A stretch of 46,973 nt of DNA from Spirochaetes bacterium ADurb.Bin215 (GCA_002070025.1 MWCL01000014.1:1-46973), one strand, 5' to 3'. Positions 15,084 to 23,630 are shown, counted from the stretch's first letter. Notes: generated from the sequence alone by a model not told the origin. Numbers and translations are program-made.

Positions 15084-15119
15084 GAACATATTTACTATTT
15101 TGTTCCTGTGACAGGAACA
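15070..15119. promoter_or_regulatory. Two palindromic operator candidates at the ATPase promoter
   Basis: A perfect palindrome at 15101-15119 (TGTTCCTG, 3-base centre, CAGGAACA) and an imperfect copy at 15070-15088 (TGTTCCTG then TCAAGAACA) lie 31 bp apart centre to centre, about three helical turns. The proximal copy overlaps the -35. A paired repressor site is the simplest reading. Confidence 0.65.
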
Positions 15120-15208
15120 GTAATGACTATTTTGGACGTTTCTTCCACTAAAACACAAACAGAGCCACGGGGATTTTCCAGCGCAAGATCCCGCAGGACG
15201 TCGCAAAC

Positions 15209-15269
15209 AAAAAAACCGGAGATTTTTTCAACAATTTTGGTAGCAGTCTTCAACAATTTTGATAGCAGC
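15209..15269 (+). repeat. 39-bp direct repeat, right copy, plus tandem 21-bp copy (copies 7 and 8)
   Basis: 15209-15247 is identical to 12259-12297. A further 21-bp unit follows at 15249-15269 (period 22 bp, last base C instead of T). The pair abuts the T-run of the tRNA-Cys terminator. Confidence 0.9.
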
Positions 15270-15303
15270 AAAAAAAAAGCCGCTCCGGGGTTACCGGAAC
15301 GGC
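15270..15303 (-). terminator. Intrinsic terminator of tRNA-Cys
   Basis: On the minus strand GCCGTTCCGG pairs with CCGGAGCGGC (one mismatch) across a 5-base loop, followed by nine Ts. It begins 8 bases after the tRNA 3' end. Confidence 0.88.
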
Positions 15304-15311
15304 TGTAAACG

Positions 15312-15383
15312 AGGCGCCGAGCAGAATCGAACTGCTGCATAAAGGTTTTGCAGACCTCTCCCTTACCGCTTGGGTACGGCGCC
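15312..15383 (-). tRNA. tRNA-Cys (GCA)
   Basis: A 72-nt cloverleaf can be drawn: acceptor GGCGCCG with CGGCGCC, D-stem CCC/GGG, anticodon stem GAGGT/ACCTT with loop CTGCAAA giving anticodon GCA, T-arm AGCAG-TTCGATT-CTGCT, discriminator T (U in RNA). The CCA end is not encoded. A strong terminator follows. The 39-bp repeat lies just downstream. Confidence 0.95.
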
Positions 15384-15453
15384 ATGTGCGATAGCACATA
15401 CGTACTATCTTTTCCTAACGCCGCCCAAAGAAACCGAAGGTTTCAAGGCGGCG
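15384..15453. other. Two stem-loops upstream of tRNA-Cys
   Basis: ATGTGC-GATA-GCACAT (15384-15399) directly abuts the tRNA 5' end. A larger element at 15419-15453 has outer stem CGCCGCC/GGCGGCG and inner stem GAAACC/GGTTTC with a 3-base loop. No T-run follows on either strand. They may belong to the tRNA promoter region or be a transcript boundary. The rest of 15454-15576 shows no clear feature. Confidence 0.45.
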
Positions 15454-15576
15454 CCATGATTCATATTGCTTGTTGAATATACCAAACCACGCGCCTTTTG
15501 GCAAGCGTCTGGAAAAACGGGTGTTCAAATATCCCGGGATGCGCTACCATGGGAGCGGGTGGTATACATGCAGGAA

Positions 15577-16020
15577 ATGAAGCCGGTCATCAGCTCAACA
15601 ATCAAAAACGGTGAAGCGTACTACACCCTTGTCTGGTCGCCCCTCAAAAAAGCCGACAAATACGAGGTGACCCTCAAGGTCCCGTCTGTTGCCGGTCTTT
15701 TTGAACTATACCGCATGGACGAAAGCAAGAAACTCAATCTTCTTTCAGTAACCCATGCTTGGTACGGCGGTTTGCGCAGTCAAATACGCGCGGCCATAGA
15801 TCCGGACGCCACCCACGATCCGGTCAAAATAGCCAAGCTGGAAGACGCGGAGCTCTACTACCGCTACAGCATGTCGGAGTCCTTTCCCGACATTCTTGAT
15901 GTCGTCTGGTTCCTGCATACAACCTATTTCCCGGACGATATCCGGGTAGAACATTCCGGCCGTTATTCACGCATGTATCTGAACGAAAAGGCCCCTGACA
16001 AAATTTACTGGCTTGACTGA
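15577..16020 (+). CDS. Conserved-looking hypothetical protein
   Basis: A protein of 147 residues (150 if ATG 15568 is used), not recognised. The N-terminal half is beta-rich (AYYTLVWSPLKKADKYEVTLKVPSV), which resembles a fibronectin-like strand pattern, followed by SVTHAWYGGLRSQIRAAIDP and a helical, aromatic C-terminus (ILDVVWFLHTTYFPDD). No signal peptide or membrane segment is seen, so it is probably cytoplasmic. AGGAA lies directly before ATG 15577 and a TATACA box lies 8 bases before it. Its stop codon overlaps the promoter region of trxB. Function unknown. Confidence 0.6.
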   Translation: MKPVISSTIKNGEAYYTLVWSPLKKADKYEVTLKVPSVAGLFELYRMDESKKLNLLSVTHAWYGGLRSQIRAAIDPDATHDPVKIAKLEDAELYYRYSMSESFPDILDVVWFLHTTYFPDDIRVEHSGRYSRMYLNEKAPDKIYWLD

Positions 16021-16042
16021 ATAGCACAACACTCCGTACATT
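16013..16042 (+). promoter_or_regulatory. trxB promoter, leaderless type
   Basis: TTGACT (16013-16018) within the end of the preceding gene, 18-bp spacer, TACATT (16037-16042), 6 bases to ATG 16049. No Shine-Dalgarno. Confidence 0.6.
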
Positions 16043-16048
16043 ATATCC

Positions 16049-16999
16049 ATGGAAACACTCTACGACATGATAATAATCGGCGCCGGGCCCGCCGGTCTTT
16101 CGGCAGCCCAATATGCCGGACGATCGAACCTTAAAACCCTTGTAATAGAAGAAAAAAGCGAGGGAGGTCAGGCGGTTCTCATAGACCGGCTCGAGAACTA
16201 TCCCGGTATTCTGGAACCCATTAACGGGTTTGACTTTGCCCAGAACATGAAAAAACAGGCCGAGCAGTTCGGAGCTGAGTTTGCCTACGGCAAGGTAACC
16301 GGTCTTGGACGGAAGGACAACGTGTTCGTGGTTCCCATCGAATCACCCGAGGAAAACCCGGTGACCTATCAGGCACGCACGGTTCTCGTGGCAACCGGCG
16401 CGGAGCACCGTCATCTCGACGTTCCCGGCGAAGAAGAATACTACGGCAAGGGTGTTTCCTACTGTGCCACGTGCGACGGACCGTTCTTCAAGAACCGCCA
16501 CATCGTGGTGGTAGGAGGCGGCGACGCGGCATGCGACGAAGCAGGTTTTCTCGCACATCTTACCGACCGGGTAACCATCATCCACCGGCGGGACGAATTC
16601 CGCGCTCAAAAAGCGATTGCCGAACGCACCATCAAGAATCCCCATATACGTACCCGGTTCAACACCATCGTTACAGAAATTCTTGGTGACGGGAACAAGG
16701 TAACGGGGGTGCAACTTGAAAGCACCCAGGACGGAGAGAAGGAAACCCTGTCCTGTGACGCGGTATTTATCTTTGTCGGCATGAATCCACGAACCGAGCT
16801 TGCCGCACTCGCGAAGAAAGACGCGAGCGGTTATCTCATAACTGACGAATACATGCAGACCTCCATACGAGGACTTTTCGCCGCAGGCGACATCCGCGCG
16901 ACACCCTTCCGGCAGGTTATTACCGCTGCCGCGGACGGCGCGATCGCAGCTCATGCCGCGGCGAACTGTATCGACGAGCAACAATGCGGATTGCAGTAA
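16049..16999 (+). CDS. trxB: Thioredoxin reductase
   Basis: A 316-residue FAD/NADPH enzyme that reduces thioredoxin in the cytoplasm. FAD motif GAGPAG (residues 11-16), redox centre CATC (C139, C142) followed by DG, NADPH motif [12 protein letters not shown] (154-165) and the C-terminal FAD motif [14 protein letters not shown] are all present. Length and order are those of the low-molecular-weight TrxR family. The gene appears to be leaderless and is the first of a unit with the GH3 gene, which overlaps its end by 16 bases. A thioredoxin gene is not in the window. Confidence 0.95.
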   Translation: METLYDMIIIGAGPAGLSAAQYAGRSNLKTLVIEEKSEGGQAVLIDRLENYPGILEPINGFDFAQNMKKQAEQFGAEFAYGKVTGLGRKDNVFVVPIESPEENPVTYQARTVLVATGAEHRHLDVPGEEEYYGKGVSYCATCDGPFFKNRHIVVVGGGDAACDEAGFLAHLTDRVTIIHRRDEFRAQKAIAERTIKNPHIRTRFNTIVTEILGDGNKVTGVQLESTQDGEKETLSCDAVFIFVGMNPRTELAALAKKDASGYLITDEYMQTSIRGLFAAGDIRATPFRQVITAAADGAIAAHAAANCIDEQQCGLQ

Positions 17000-18657
17000 A
17001 AGAACCGCTTAAAATAGCCATACTCTCCACGGGCATCATCCTGCTTGTCATGCTTTTCGTATCAACTGCAGCAGCACGGGGCACCGAACCCGATTTCTGG
17101 GATCCGGTTCCGGATCAGGAACTCGCACGCAACATTCTTTCCCGTATGACCGACGAGGAAAAACTGGCCCAGATACTCATGTTCGGCTGGGCGGGACTCG
17201 ATCCGTCTCCCCTCGTCCTGGACTGGGTAGAAGAACGTTCACTCGGAAACATAAAGATTTTCGGATGGAATACCGACGACACGTTCAAGGTCGCAAAAGC
17301 CATTACCCTTCTCCAGGGCAAGGCGGCAAAAAACCGCTTCGGCATCCCGCTCTTCGTCGCTACGGACCAGGAAGGCGGATGGATCCGGCATGTAAAGGGA
17401 CGCACCTCGCAAACGCCGGGGAATCTCGCGATCGGCGCGAGCGGTTTACCGTCTGACGCCTGGTATTCCGGATATTACATAAGCCGGGAGCTTGCAGCGC
17501 TCGGCATCAATCTCAATTTCGCCCCCACAGTTGACCTCTACACAGATCACGCTTCAACGGTTATCGGAACCCGCTCGTTCGGCGAAGATCCCGAGGGGGC
17601 CGGCATTCTCGGAGCCTCCTTTGTCGCAGGAAGCACCGCAGCAGGCGTATTGACCACCGCGAAGCATTATCCCGGCCATGGAGACACCGGCATGGACAGC
17701 CACGGCCACATGCCGGTAATCCGCATCGATGAAAAAACGCTTTTCGAACGGGAACTCGTTCCCTTCCGCCGCCTGGTGGAAGCCGGAGTCCCCGCAATCA
17801 TGAGCGGACACCTTTCCTTCCCTGAAATAACGGGTAACCGCATTCCGGCAACCTTTTGTCCCTATTTTCTCGATGACCTGCTCCGCAAACAGCTCGGATT
17901 TGACGGACTCATCATAACCGACGATATAATGATGAATGGCGCGACCGATTACGCGGGAAGCGTTTCCCGGGTTGTGGAACTTGCCATTGAAGCAGGAAAC
18001 AATATCGTTGAATCCTCAACAACACCGTCATTCTCCGATCCTCTCTGGAGAAATACCCTGAACCGGATGAAGCGCGACGAGCAGTTCCGCGCCCGCGTTG
18101 AAGATTCCGTACTCCGGGTGCTTGTGGCAAAACTAGCGTATTTCAAGGGGACAAATCCGGTTGGAATTTATCCCGAAATCGCGGACATAGCTGACCGGGT
18201 ACCCGATCCCGACGGGGCTTCATTTTTCCAGTCCCAGGCGGTACGGTCGGTCACCGTACTCCGTAACGGAAAAGAACCCCATGTGGACGCGAAAAGCGGT
18301 TCTGTACTCATCGCCAGCCAATTCGCGACATTTCTTGATATTGGCCGCCAACGGTTTCCCGACGCGTCCATTTTCGGCGTGAATGACCGTCTCGGCAGCA
18401 TCGCCGGAAACTACGACACCATTATTTTTTGTCTATCAAGCGATTACTCACTCTCCGTTCTCAAAAAATTGCATCATCTCCGGGACCGCCTCATTGTCGT
18501 TTCCGCCATGTCTCCCGTTCTTCTGGGTGACGTCCCCTGGGTGGAAAGCGCCATCGCCGTGTACAGCTATTCACCCTGGTCCTTCACCGCCGCTTTTGGC
18601 GCCATTGCCGGGGACTTTGTCCCCACAGGTACCCTTCCGCTCAAGGATATTCAATGA
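16984..18657 (+). CDS. GH3 beta-N-acetylhexosaminidase-like hydrolase, exported
   Basis: A 557-residue protein with an N-terminal membrane/signal segment (about residues 10-31, [16 protein letters not shown]). The GH3 catalytic domain follows: [11 protein letters not shown] (126-136), KHYPGHGDT (227-235) with the His/Asp pair used by NagZ-type enzymes, and [10 protein letters not shown] (311-320) carrying the likely nucleophile D313. A less conserved C-terminal domain (about 390-557) follows. It should cleave N-acetylglucosamine from cell-wall or chitin-like sugars in the periplasm. It overlaps trxB by 16 bases and the next gene by 4, so these three form one transcript. Substrate is inferred from the family only. 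Confidence 0.9.
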   Translation: MRIAVKEPLKIAILSTGIILLVMLFVSTAAARGTEPDFWDPVPDQELARNILSRMTDEEKLAQILMFGWAGLDPSPLVLDWVEERSLGNIKIFGWNTDDTFKVAKAITLLQGKAAKNRFGIPLFVATDQEGGWIRHVKGRTSQTPGNLAIGASGLPSDAWYSGYYISRELAALGINLNFAPTVDLYTDHASTVIGTRSFGEDPEGAGILGASFVAGSTAAGVLTTAKHYPGHGDTGMDSHGHMPVIRIDEKTLFERELVPFRRLVEAGVPAIMSGHLSFPEITGNRIPATFCPYFLDDLLRKQLGFDGLIITDDIMMNGATDYAGSVSRVVELAIEAGNNIVESSTTPSFSDPLWRNTLNRMKRDEQFRARVEDSVLRVLVAKLAYFKGTNPVGIYPEIADIADRVPDPDGASFFQSQAVRSVTVLRNGKEPHVDAKSGSVLIASQFATFLDIGRQRFPDASIFGVNDRLGSIAGNYDTIIFCLSSDYSLSVLKKLHHLRDRLIVVSAMSPVLLGDVPWVESAIAVYSYSPWSFTAAFGAIAGDFVPTGTLPLKDIQ

Positions 18658-19550
18658 CAAGCGGTTTTCTGCCGCTTTCCTCAGATCTCTATCCACAATG
18701 CAAAGCGTATCTTGCCTCACGTGAATACTGTTGTGTCGCTTTGACTGCCGCTTTTCTCGAAGCGGGGCAACCGGACAAATCCGGATGGCAGCGCTCGTCG
18801 TTTATCGTTCTTGTTGCCGCTCAAGGCACCGCTACACCGGACATTGCCGGTATACTCCACGTAACTCCGGGGGGAACCCTGCTGCACCTCCTCGACTCCC
18901 CTGCGCGGGTAGAGCCGTTCCGGAGTCAGATCGCCCAATGGCTTGCCAACCGTACGCTCCATTGCATACTGGGAACCGCGACGGAAACACGGTTCCTGGA
19001 GTCCGTGATACCCCGCCCCCTCGAACGAACCGTCGATTACGAGCTCATGACCCTCGGTGCAGAACCGGCTGAGGAAATGGAAAAACTCCCGATGCTCCCT
19101 GAATCCGTTTTCCGAAAACGGGAACATCTCCACATACGCCGTATTCATCCCGGCGACGCGGAACTCCTGTTGCCCTTGCAGCTCGGTTATGAGGAGGAAG
19201 AAGTGCTCGCTCCGGGGAAAACTCCCGACAAAAATCAATGTTTGCTCACATTCCGGGCAGCGCTTTCCCGGCAGGAGGTATACGCGGTTTTTCACGGGAA
19301 AACCCCGGTTTGCAAGGCGGGAACAAATGCACGGGGACTGTATTGGGATCAACTTGGAGGAATTTACACTGCTCCCGGTTTTCGCTCAAAAGGGATCGCC
19401 TCTGCGCTCGTTGCCCATGTGGTACGCCGAAGAATACGGCAAGGCAGAAAGACCGTTCTCTTTGTTAAAACCGGAAACTTTTCCGCGAAGAGCGTGTACG
19501 GAAAAGTCGGTTTTATTCGCCAGAACGATTTCAGAATCGTCTATTTCTAA
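18654..19550 (+). CDS. GNAT family N-acetyltransferase
   Basis: A 298-residue protein. The C-terminal 140 residues carry a GNAT fold with the acetyl-CoA motif YTAPGFRSKGIASALVAHVVRR (about 243-264) and the final NFSAKSVYGKVGFIRQNDFRIVYF. The N-terminal half is a divergent region with two Cys near residue 25 and is not recognised; it may be a second, degenerate GNAT-like domain. Its ATG overlaps the stop of the GH3 gene (ATGA), so translation is coupled. The acceptor substrate is unknown; a sugar or peptide from wall recycling is possible given the neighbour. Confidence 0.82.
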   Translation: MTSGFLPLSSDLYPQCKAYLASREYCCVALTAAFLEAGQPDKSGWQRSSFIVLVAAQGTATPDIAGILHVTPGGTLLHLLDSPARVEPFRSQIAQWLANRTLHCILGTATETRFLESVIPRPLERTVDYELMTLGAEPAEEMEKLPMLPESVFRKREHLHIRRIHPGDAELLLPLQLGYEEEEVLAPGKTPDKNQCLLTFRAALSRQEVYAVFHGKTPVCKAGTNARGLYWDQLGGIYTAPGFRSKGIASALVAHVVRRRIRQGRKTVLFVKTGNFSAKSVYGKVGFIRQNDFRIVYF

Positions 19551-19574
19551 CAAACGTGCTTTTTTTCCGATACA

Positions 19575-19604
19575 TTGTTGCATTTTCGGGATTTTGATTA
19601 TACT
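19575..19604 (+). promoter_or_regulatory. Promoter of the CheY-like regulator
   Basis: TTGTTG (19575-19580), 18-bp spacer, TATACT (19599-19604). A 41-base leader follows with AGGGG before ATG 19646. Confidence 0.5.
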
Positions 19605-19645
19605 TAAGGTAACATCGTTGCTTGTTATGCACAGGGGTTTTTTTG

Positions 19646-20020
19646 ATGTCACCAGTACTTGTCGTTGAAGACAACGAAATTAATGCCGAGATAATCATTA
19701 CACTGCTTGATGAATCCGGTATTCCGAATGAACTTGCCGTAGACGGAATCGACTCTGTTGAAAAATGCGCGGCCAAACCGAAAGATTACTATTCACTTAT
19801 CCTGATGGATATACACATGCCCCGCATGAACGGGTATGAAGCGGCGAAAAAAATCAAGACTGAATTGGGGGTTACGGCTCCTGTTGTCGCACAGACCGCG
19901 ACGCATACCACCGAAGCTTCGGTGTACGAGCACCGGCACTACATTCAGGATTATCTGTACAAACCCTTCAAACCCGCACAGTTGTTCGAACTCATCAGCA
20001 AGTATATCCCGATCGACTGA
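19646..20020 (+). CDS. Single-domain response regulator (CheY-like)
   Basis: A 124-residue receiver domain: acidic pair E8-D9 (VVEDNEINAEI), phospho-acceptor D55 (LILMDIHMPRMNGYEA), T85/T87 region (QTATHT) and K106 (YLYKPFKP). There is no output domain. The sequence is close to receivers of hybrid histidine kinases, so it probably serves as a shuttle or stand-alone output in a phosphorelay. AGGGG lies 9 bases before ATG 19646. It converges with proC with one base between the two stops and no visible terminator. The hybrid kinase at 43838 could be a partner but is 24 kb away. Confidence 0.9.
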   Translation: MSPVLVVEDNEINAEIIITLLDESGIPNELAVDGIDSVEKCAAKPKDYYSLILMDIHMPRMNGYEAAKKIKTELGVTAPVVAQTATHTTEASVYEHRHYIQDYLYKPFKPAQLFELISKYIPID

Positions 20021-20021
20021 T

Positions 20022-20834
20022 TCAGTTCTTCGGTTTTCCCAGCTCCATTGAACGTTCCCATGCGGCCAGAGCCGCGGATATGACCGCTGAGCGGAATCCG
20101 TGCGCTTCAAGCGCCTCTACCGCCGCGATTGTTGTGCCCCCGGGGGAACAAACGGCATCCTTGAGCATGGCCGGATGGGTTCCGGTTTTAAGCACCATTT
20201 CCGCCGCGCCCTTGAGCGTTTGCGCCGCGAACCGGATCGACTGGTCGCGGGACAATCCCATACGTACACCGGCGTCGGAAAGGGCTTCAATAAAGAGAAA
20301 GCCATACGCGGGACCGGATCCGGAAACGGCTGTTATCGCGTCCATGTTCTTTTCGTCAGTGATCTCGGTCAGACCGGCACTGCCCAAAAGGCGCCGCAGT
20401 TCATCAATTTCGCCCGCACTGATCGATGTATCGGGAGCAAGAGCGATCATCCCGGTTGCGACCGACGCGGGTGTATTCGGCATGATCCGTATGATTCTGG
20501 CTGATTCGCCGGCAAAGGTCCGGATGGTATCCCGTGTAACACCGGCGGCCATTGAAACGAGTATTGTGGCCGGGGCAAGAGCTGGTGCTATTCCGGATAG
20601 CACATCGCCCAGATAGTTGGGTTTGACCGCGAGAAAAACGAAGTCGCACGTTTCGGCGATTTCGCGGGAGGATTTTGCGACGCGACAACCGGTTTTTCGG
20701 GCAAAAGCGTCCGCTTTTCCCGTATCGGTATCGAAAACAAGCACCTGATCAGCGCCGGCAACCGCAGCCACCGACTCCATAAGGGCTGACCCCATAACGC
20801 CGGTCCCGATACATCCCGCTTTACTCCGTGCCAT
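20022..20834 (-). CDS. proC: Pyrroline-5-carboxylate reductase
   Basis: A 270-residue NAD(P)H-dependent enzyme for the last step of proline synthesis. It has the Rossmann motif GCIGTGVMGSAL at residues 7-18, the family stretch VFLAVKPNYL, MPNTPASVATGM, and the C-terminal signature from SGSGPAY to SPGGTTIAAVEALE. Length is normal. It is the last gene of the pro operon, 21 bp after proB, with AAGGAG before its ATG. It converges with the CheY-like gene. Confidence 0.97.
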   Translation of the reverse strand: MARSKAGCIGTGVMGSALMESVAAVAGADQVLVFDTDTGKADAFARKTGCRVAKSSREIAETCDFVFLAVKPNYLGDVLSGIAPALAPATILVSMAAGVTRDTIRTFAGESARIIRIMPNTPASVATGMIALAPDTSISAGEIDELRRLLGSAGLTEITDEKNMDAITAVSGSGPAYGFLFIEALSDAGVRMGLSRDQSIRFAAQTLKGAAEMVLKTGTHPAMLKDAVCSPGGTTIAAVEALEAHGFRSAVISAALAAWERSMELGKPKN

Positions 20835-20855
20835 GTTCCGCTCCTTGTTCCGATC

Positions 20856-21647
20856 CTATTTTGCCAGAAAAATCGTTCCCAGACGGCTGCCGTCTACCAG
20901 TGAAGAAAGACAGCGGGACGCGCTCCCGTTTGCCAGCAGCATGGGAATACCGTACGCCGTTACCTTTTCGGCAGCCTCAAGCTTTGTCGCCATACCGCCG
21001 GTACCGAAACTGTTCGACGAACCGAGCAATATGGAATTGCGCAGCACTGCGACATCCGGGACAACTTCGATCAGTTTCGCATCGCCGTGCTCTTTGGGGT
21101 TCTTGTCGTACACACCATCGATATCGCTGAAGAGCATCAAGAGATCCGCGCCCCAGAGGATGGCGGTCAACGCACTGAGATTGTCATTGTCGCCGATCTT
21201 GATTTCCTCGGTGGAAACCGAGTCATTCTCGTTAATTATCGGCACGACATGTTCGTCTACAAGGGTAAAAAGCGTATTGCGCATGTTGAGGGTACGATAG
21301 TCATCCTGAAAATCGTCCTTGGTAAGCAGAAGCTGACCGATATGGATTGACCGTTCGGAGAACGCCTGGCGCCAGTTGTCCATGAGCTCAACCTGACCAA
21401 TGGCGCAGAGCGCCTGGCGATAATGAATATCACGCTTTCGGGCCCACCGGTGCAGGGTGGAAACCCCGGCAACCTGTGCCCCGGAAGACACCAGCACGAT
21501 CTGTTTGCCGCTTTCAATGAGGTCGGCACATTGGGAGGCAAAATCACGCATAAACTCGCGGTTTATTGTACCGTCGCTTTGCGCGAGTGTGTTTGAACCA
21601 ATTTTGATGACTATTTTCCGCGCGTCTCGCAGAGCTTTTTCAATCAT
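20856..21647 (-). CDS. proB: Glutamate 5-kinase, without PUA domain
   Basis: A 263-residue amino-acid kinase that phosphorylates glutamate, the first step of proline synthesis. Key motifs are KIGSNTL near residue 15, VSSGAQVAGV, NENDSVSTEEIKIGDNDNLSA and FGTGGMATKLEAA. The usual bacterial enzyme is about 370 residues with a C-terminal PUA domain; this one ends after the kinase domain, as in the short form seen in some bacteria. Its ATG overlaps the proA stop by 4 bases, so the two are translationally coupled. ProB and ProA normally act together to channel the labile phosphate. Confidence 0.96.
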   Translation of the reverse strand: MIEKALRDARKIVIKIGSNTLAQSDGTINREFMRDFASQCADLIESGKQIVLVSSGAQVAGVSTLHRWARKRDIHYRQALCAIGQVELMDNWRQAFSERSIHIGQLLLTKDDFQDDYRTLNMRNTLFTLVDEHVVPIINENDSVSTEEIKIGDNDNLSALTAILWGADLLMLFSDIDGVYDKNPKEHGDAKLIEVVPDVAVLRNSILLGSSNSFGTGGMATKLEAAEKVTAYGIPMLLANGSASRCLSSLVDGSRLGTIFLAK

Positions 21648-22933
21648 GGACGAACGTGTCCTTCACCATCAATGTAGTATTTTATGGTCGTTAACGCCGT
21701 AATTCCCATGGGGCCGCGAGCGTGAAGTTTTTGCGTGCTGATACCCAGTTCAGCGCCCATGCCGAACTCACCGCCGTCGGTGAACCGTATTGAAGCGTTC
21801 ACATAGACACAGGCGGAGTCGACGCGTTGCTGGAACCGGCGAGCATTGGTCCGGGATTCGGTGATGATGGCATCCGAGTGCTTGGTATTGTGTGTGTTGA
21901 TGTAGCCGATGGCTTCATCGAGGGAATCGACAACACGAATTGCCATGATGTAATCCACAAACTCAAAACCCCAATCCGTATCGGTCGCGCGGACAACATT
22001 TTCCGCTCCACCCAAAATGGCGAATGAGCGTTCATCGCAGCGGATTTCAACACCGCCGGGGCGTCCGGTTTTATCAGCGTATTTTTCAAAAGCCTCTTTG
22101 ATCGGCGGCAGGACCTCTTCCGCGCGGGACGCGTGCACAAGCAGGCATTCAAGTGCATTGCAGGCCGCGGGCTTCTGGATCTTGCTGTTTTCGGCAATCG
22201 CGACCGCCATCGCGGCGTTCGCAGTTTCGTCAATATAGACATGGCATACGCCGGACCCCGTTTCGATTACCGGTACCCGTGCGGTTTCCACCACCCGCTT
22301 TATGAGCGCAGCGCCGCCGCGGGGAAGCGCAACATCTATCTTTCCAACAGCATTGAGAATCCAGTCAACATCGGCATGGGTATCACCCTGTACCGGCGGC
22401 TCGGAAAGGGCAACCGCGTCGGTTTCACCCCCGGCGGCTGAAAGGCCCTTGCGGATAGCCGAAACGATCGTGCGGTTGGATTCGAGGGCGGACGAACTGC
22501 CGCGCAGGAGTACCGCGTTCGAGCTTTTGTATGCGAGCGCGAAGGCATCCACGGTTACATTGGGACGGGATTCATAAATTACGGCCGCTACTCCGAGGGG
22601 TACGCGAACCTGGCGGATCTGCAGTCCATTCGGAACGGTCCACCCCGCGGGGATTTCACCTATTGGATCAGTCTGGGCGGCGAGTTTTCCGATTGCCGCG
22701 ATAATGTCGTCAAGACCGGCATCATCGAGCGCGAGACGGGCAATGAGGCTTTCCCTCATGCCGCCAGAGCGGGCCTGCGCAACATCGCGGGCGTTTGCCG
22801 CGAGTATTTCTTTCCGCGAATCATTGAGCGCGTCGCCAACGGCAAGGAGGGCGCGGTTCTTTTGATCGGCGGTACACTGGGCTAGCCGGTCCGATGCCGC
22901 GCGCAGACGAGAACAGACTGCTTCGAGATTCAT
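21644..22933 (-). CDS. proA: Gamma-glutamyl phosphate reductase
   Basis: A 429-residue aldehyde-dehydrogenase-fold enzyme that reduces glutamyl-5-phosphate to the semialdehyde. It has RQVRVPLGVAAVIYESRPNVT, SNAVLLRGSS and, around the catalytic Cys, KIQKPAACNALE (Cys in the ALDH active-site position), then GAELGISTQKLHARGPMG at the end. Length is that of the family. It lies 9 bp downstream of an unknown 189-residue gene and overlaps proB by 4 bases; all four genes are one operon. Confidence 0.97.
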   Translation of the reverse strand: MNLEAVCSRLRAASDRLAQCTADQKNRALLAVGDALNDSRKEILAANARDVAQARSGGMRESLIARLALDDAGLDDIIAAIGKLAAQTDPIGEIPAGWTVPNGLQIRQVRVPLGVAAVIYESRPNVTVDAFALAYKSSNAVLLRGSSSALESNRTIVSAIRKGLSAAGGETDAVALSEPPVQGDTHADVDWILNAVGKIDVALPRGGAALIKRVVETARVPVIETGSGVCHVYIDETANAAMAVAIAENSKIQKPAACNALECLLVHASRAEEVLPPIKEAFEKYADKTGRPGGVEIRCDERSFAILGGAENVVRATDTDWGFEFVDYIMAIRVVDSLDEAIGYINTHNTKHSDAIITESRTNARRFQQRVDSACVYVNASIRFTDGGEFGMGAELGISTQKLHARGPMGITALTTIKYYIDGEGHVRP

Positions 22934-22942
22934 GGGTAACTC

Positions 22943-23512
22943 CTAGAAATTCGCCAGGAAACAGATACCAAGCAGCACCGCGGCCCGGCACTTTTCTTCC
23001 GACCACTCCTTGTGGGGCGGGAGGCTGTTTATATAGTACCAGAAAAATCCGAAATCGGGATCAATACGTACGGCATATTCAAGGAAGGAATCACTTTTGG
23101 CAAGAGTGCCGAAAAGAAGGTAAACAACATCATGGAGAACCGGAAGAAACTCGGACAGGGAGGTGTGATAATCATACCGTGAAAGATTCTTGCACAGAGC
23201 GCCGATACGCGCGAGCATGTCCTCTTTCATGGATTCATCCGCTTTTTCAACCCAGGTTTTCTGGACAAGCAACTCAAGGTTCCGCTGAAAACTTGCTACA
23301 AGCTTCTTCTCCGCCTCGTCTCGTTCCGGATCCTTCTTTGCCATAATGGATTTGAATGTTCCGGTGTCGCCAAAAGCCGCGGCCAGCTGGACGGCACTGG
23401 CCGAAAGACCTGAGTCGTCACTAGAGTCTGTGAAACGGGGCAATACTTTCGTCGCTGCTGTTTTAACGACCGTTGGTATTGCGTCGTCATTTTCGAAGAT
23501 GGAAGTTTGCAT
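22943..23512 (-). CDS. Unknown protein heading the proABC operon
   Basis: A 189-residue protein, not recognised. It is mostly alpha-helical, with a charged middle (KDPERDEAEKKLVASFQRNLELLVQ) and an aromatic C-terminus (FGFFWYYINSLPPHKEW); the last residues (AAVLLGICFLANF) are hydrophobic but too short to be sure of a membrane helix. No signal peptide. It ends 9 bp before proA and has its own promoter with a perfect TTGACA, so it is the first gene of the proline operon. A role in proline synthesis is possible but there is no direct evidence. Confidence 0.65.
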   Translation of the reverse strand: MQTSIFENDDAIPTVVKTAATKVLPRFTDSSDDSGLSASAVQLAAAFGDTGTFKSIMAKKDPERDEAEKKLVASFQRNLELLVQKTWVEKADESMKEDMLARIGALCKNLSRYDYHTSLSEFLPVLHDVVYLLFGTLAKSDSFLEYAVRIDPDFGFFWYYINSLPPHKEWSEEKCRAAVLLGICFLANF

Positions 23513-23517
23513 ACCTA

Positions 23518-23546
23518 AAATTGGCCTTTTCTCCCCCTTTTGTCAA
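23518..23546 (-). promoter_or_regulatory. Promoter of the proABC operon
   Basis: Minus strand TTGACA (23541-23546), 17-bp spacer, CAATTT (23518-23523), 5 bases to ATG 23512. The -10 is weak; a shift by one base (AATTTT) is equally good. Confidence 0.45.
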
Positions 23547-23555
23547 GGGTTCGGG

Positions 23556-23576
23556 ACTGCTACCAAAATTGTTGAA
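23556..23576 (-). repeat. Dispersed 21-bp repeat, copy 9, inverted
   Basis: A full 21/21 match on the minus strand (plus strand reads ACTGCTACC then AAAATTGTTGAA). It lies in the divergent region between the pro operon and def, upstream of both -35 boxes. It is the only copy in the opposite orientation. Confidence 0.9.
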
Positions 23577-23601
23577 ACATTTCATCCAGGTTTCTTCCAT
23601 A

Positions 23602-23630
23602 TTGACGATCAAATACCAAAACGGTACCTT
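23602..23630 (+). promoter_or_regulatory. def promoter, leaderless type
   Basis: TTGACG (23602-23607), 17-bp spacer, TACCTT (23625-23630), 6 bases to ATG 23637. Layout is identical to the yjfB promoter. Confidence 0.65.

Noticed and set aside
11362-15269. Replication origin iterons
   Set aside because: Repeats are few and scattered; no dnaA, dnaN or AT-rich unwinding region is present.
20018-20024. Terminator between the CheY-like gene and proC
   Set aside because: The stops are one base apart and no hairpin with a T-run is visible on either strand.
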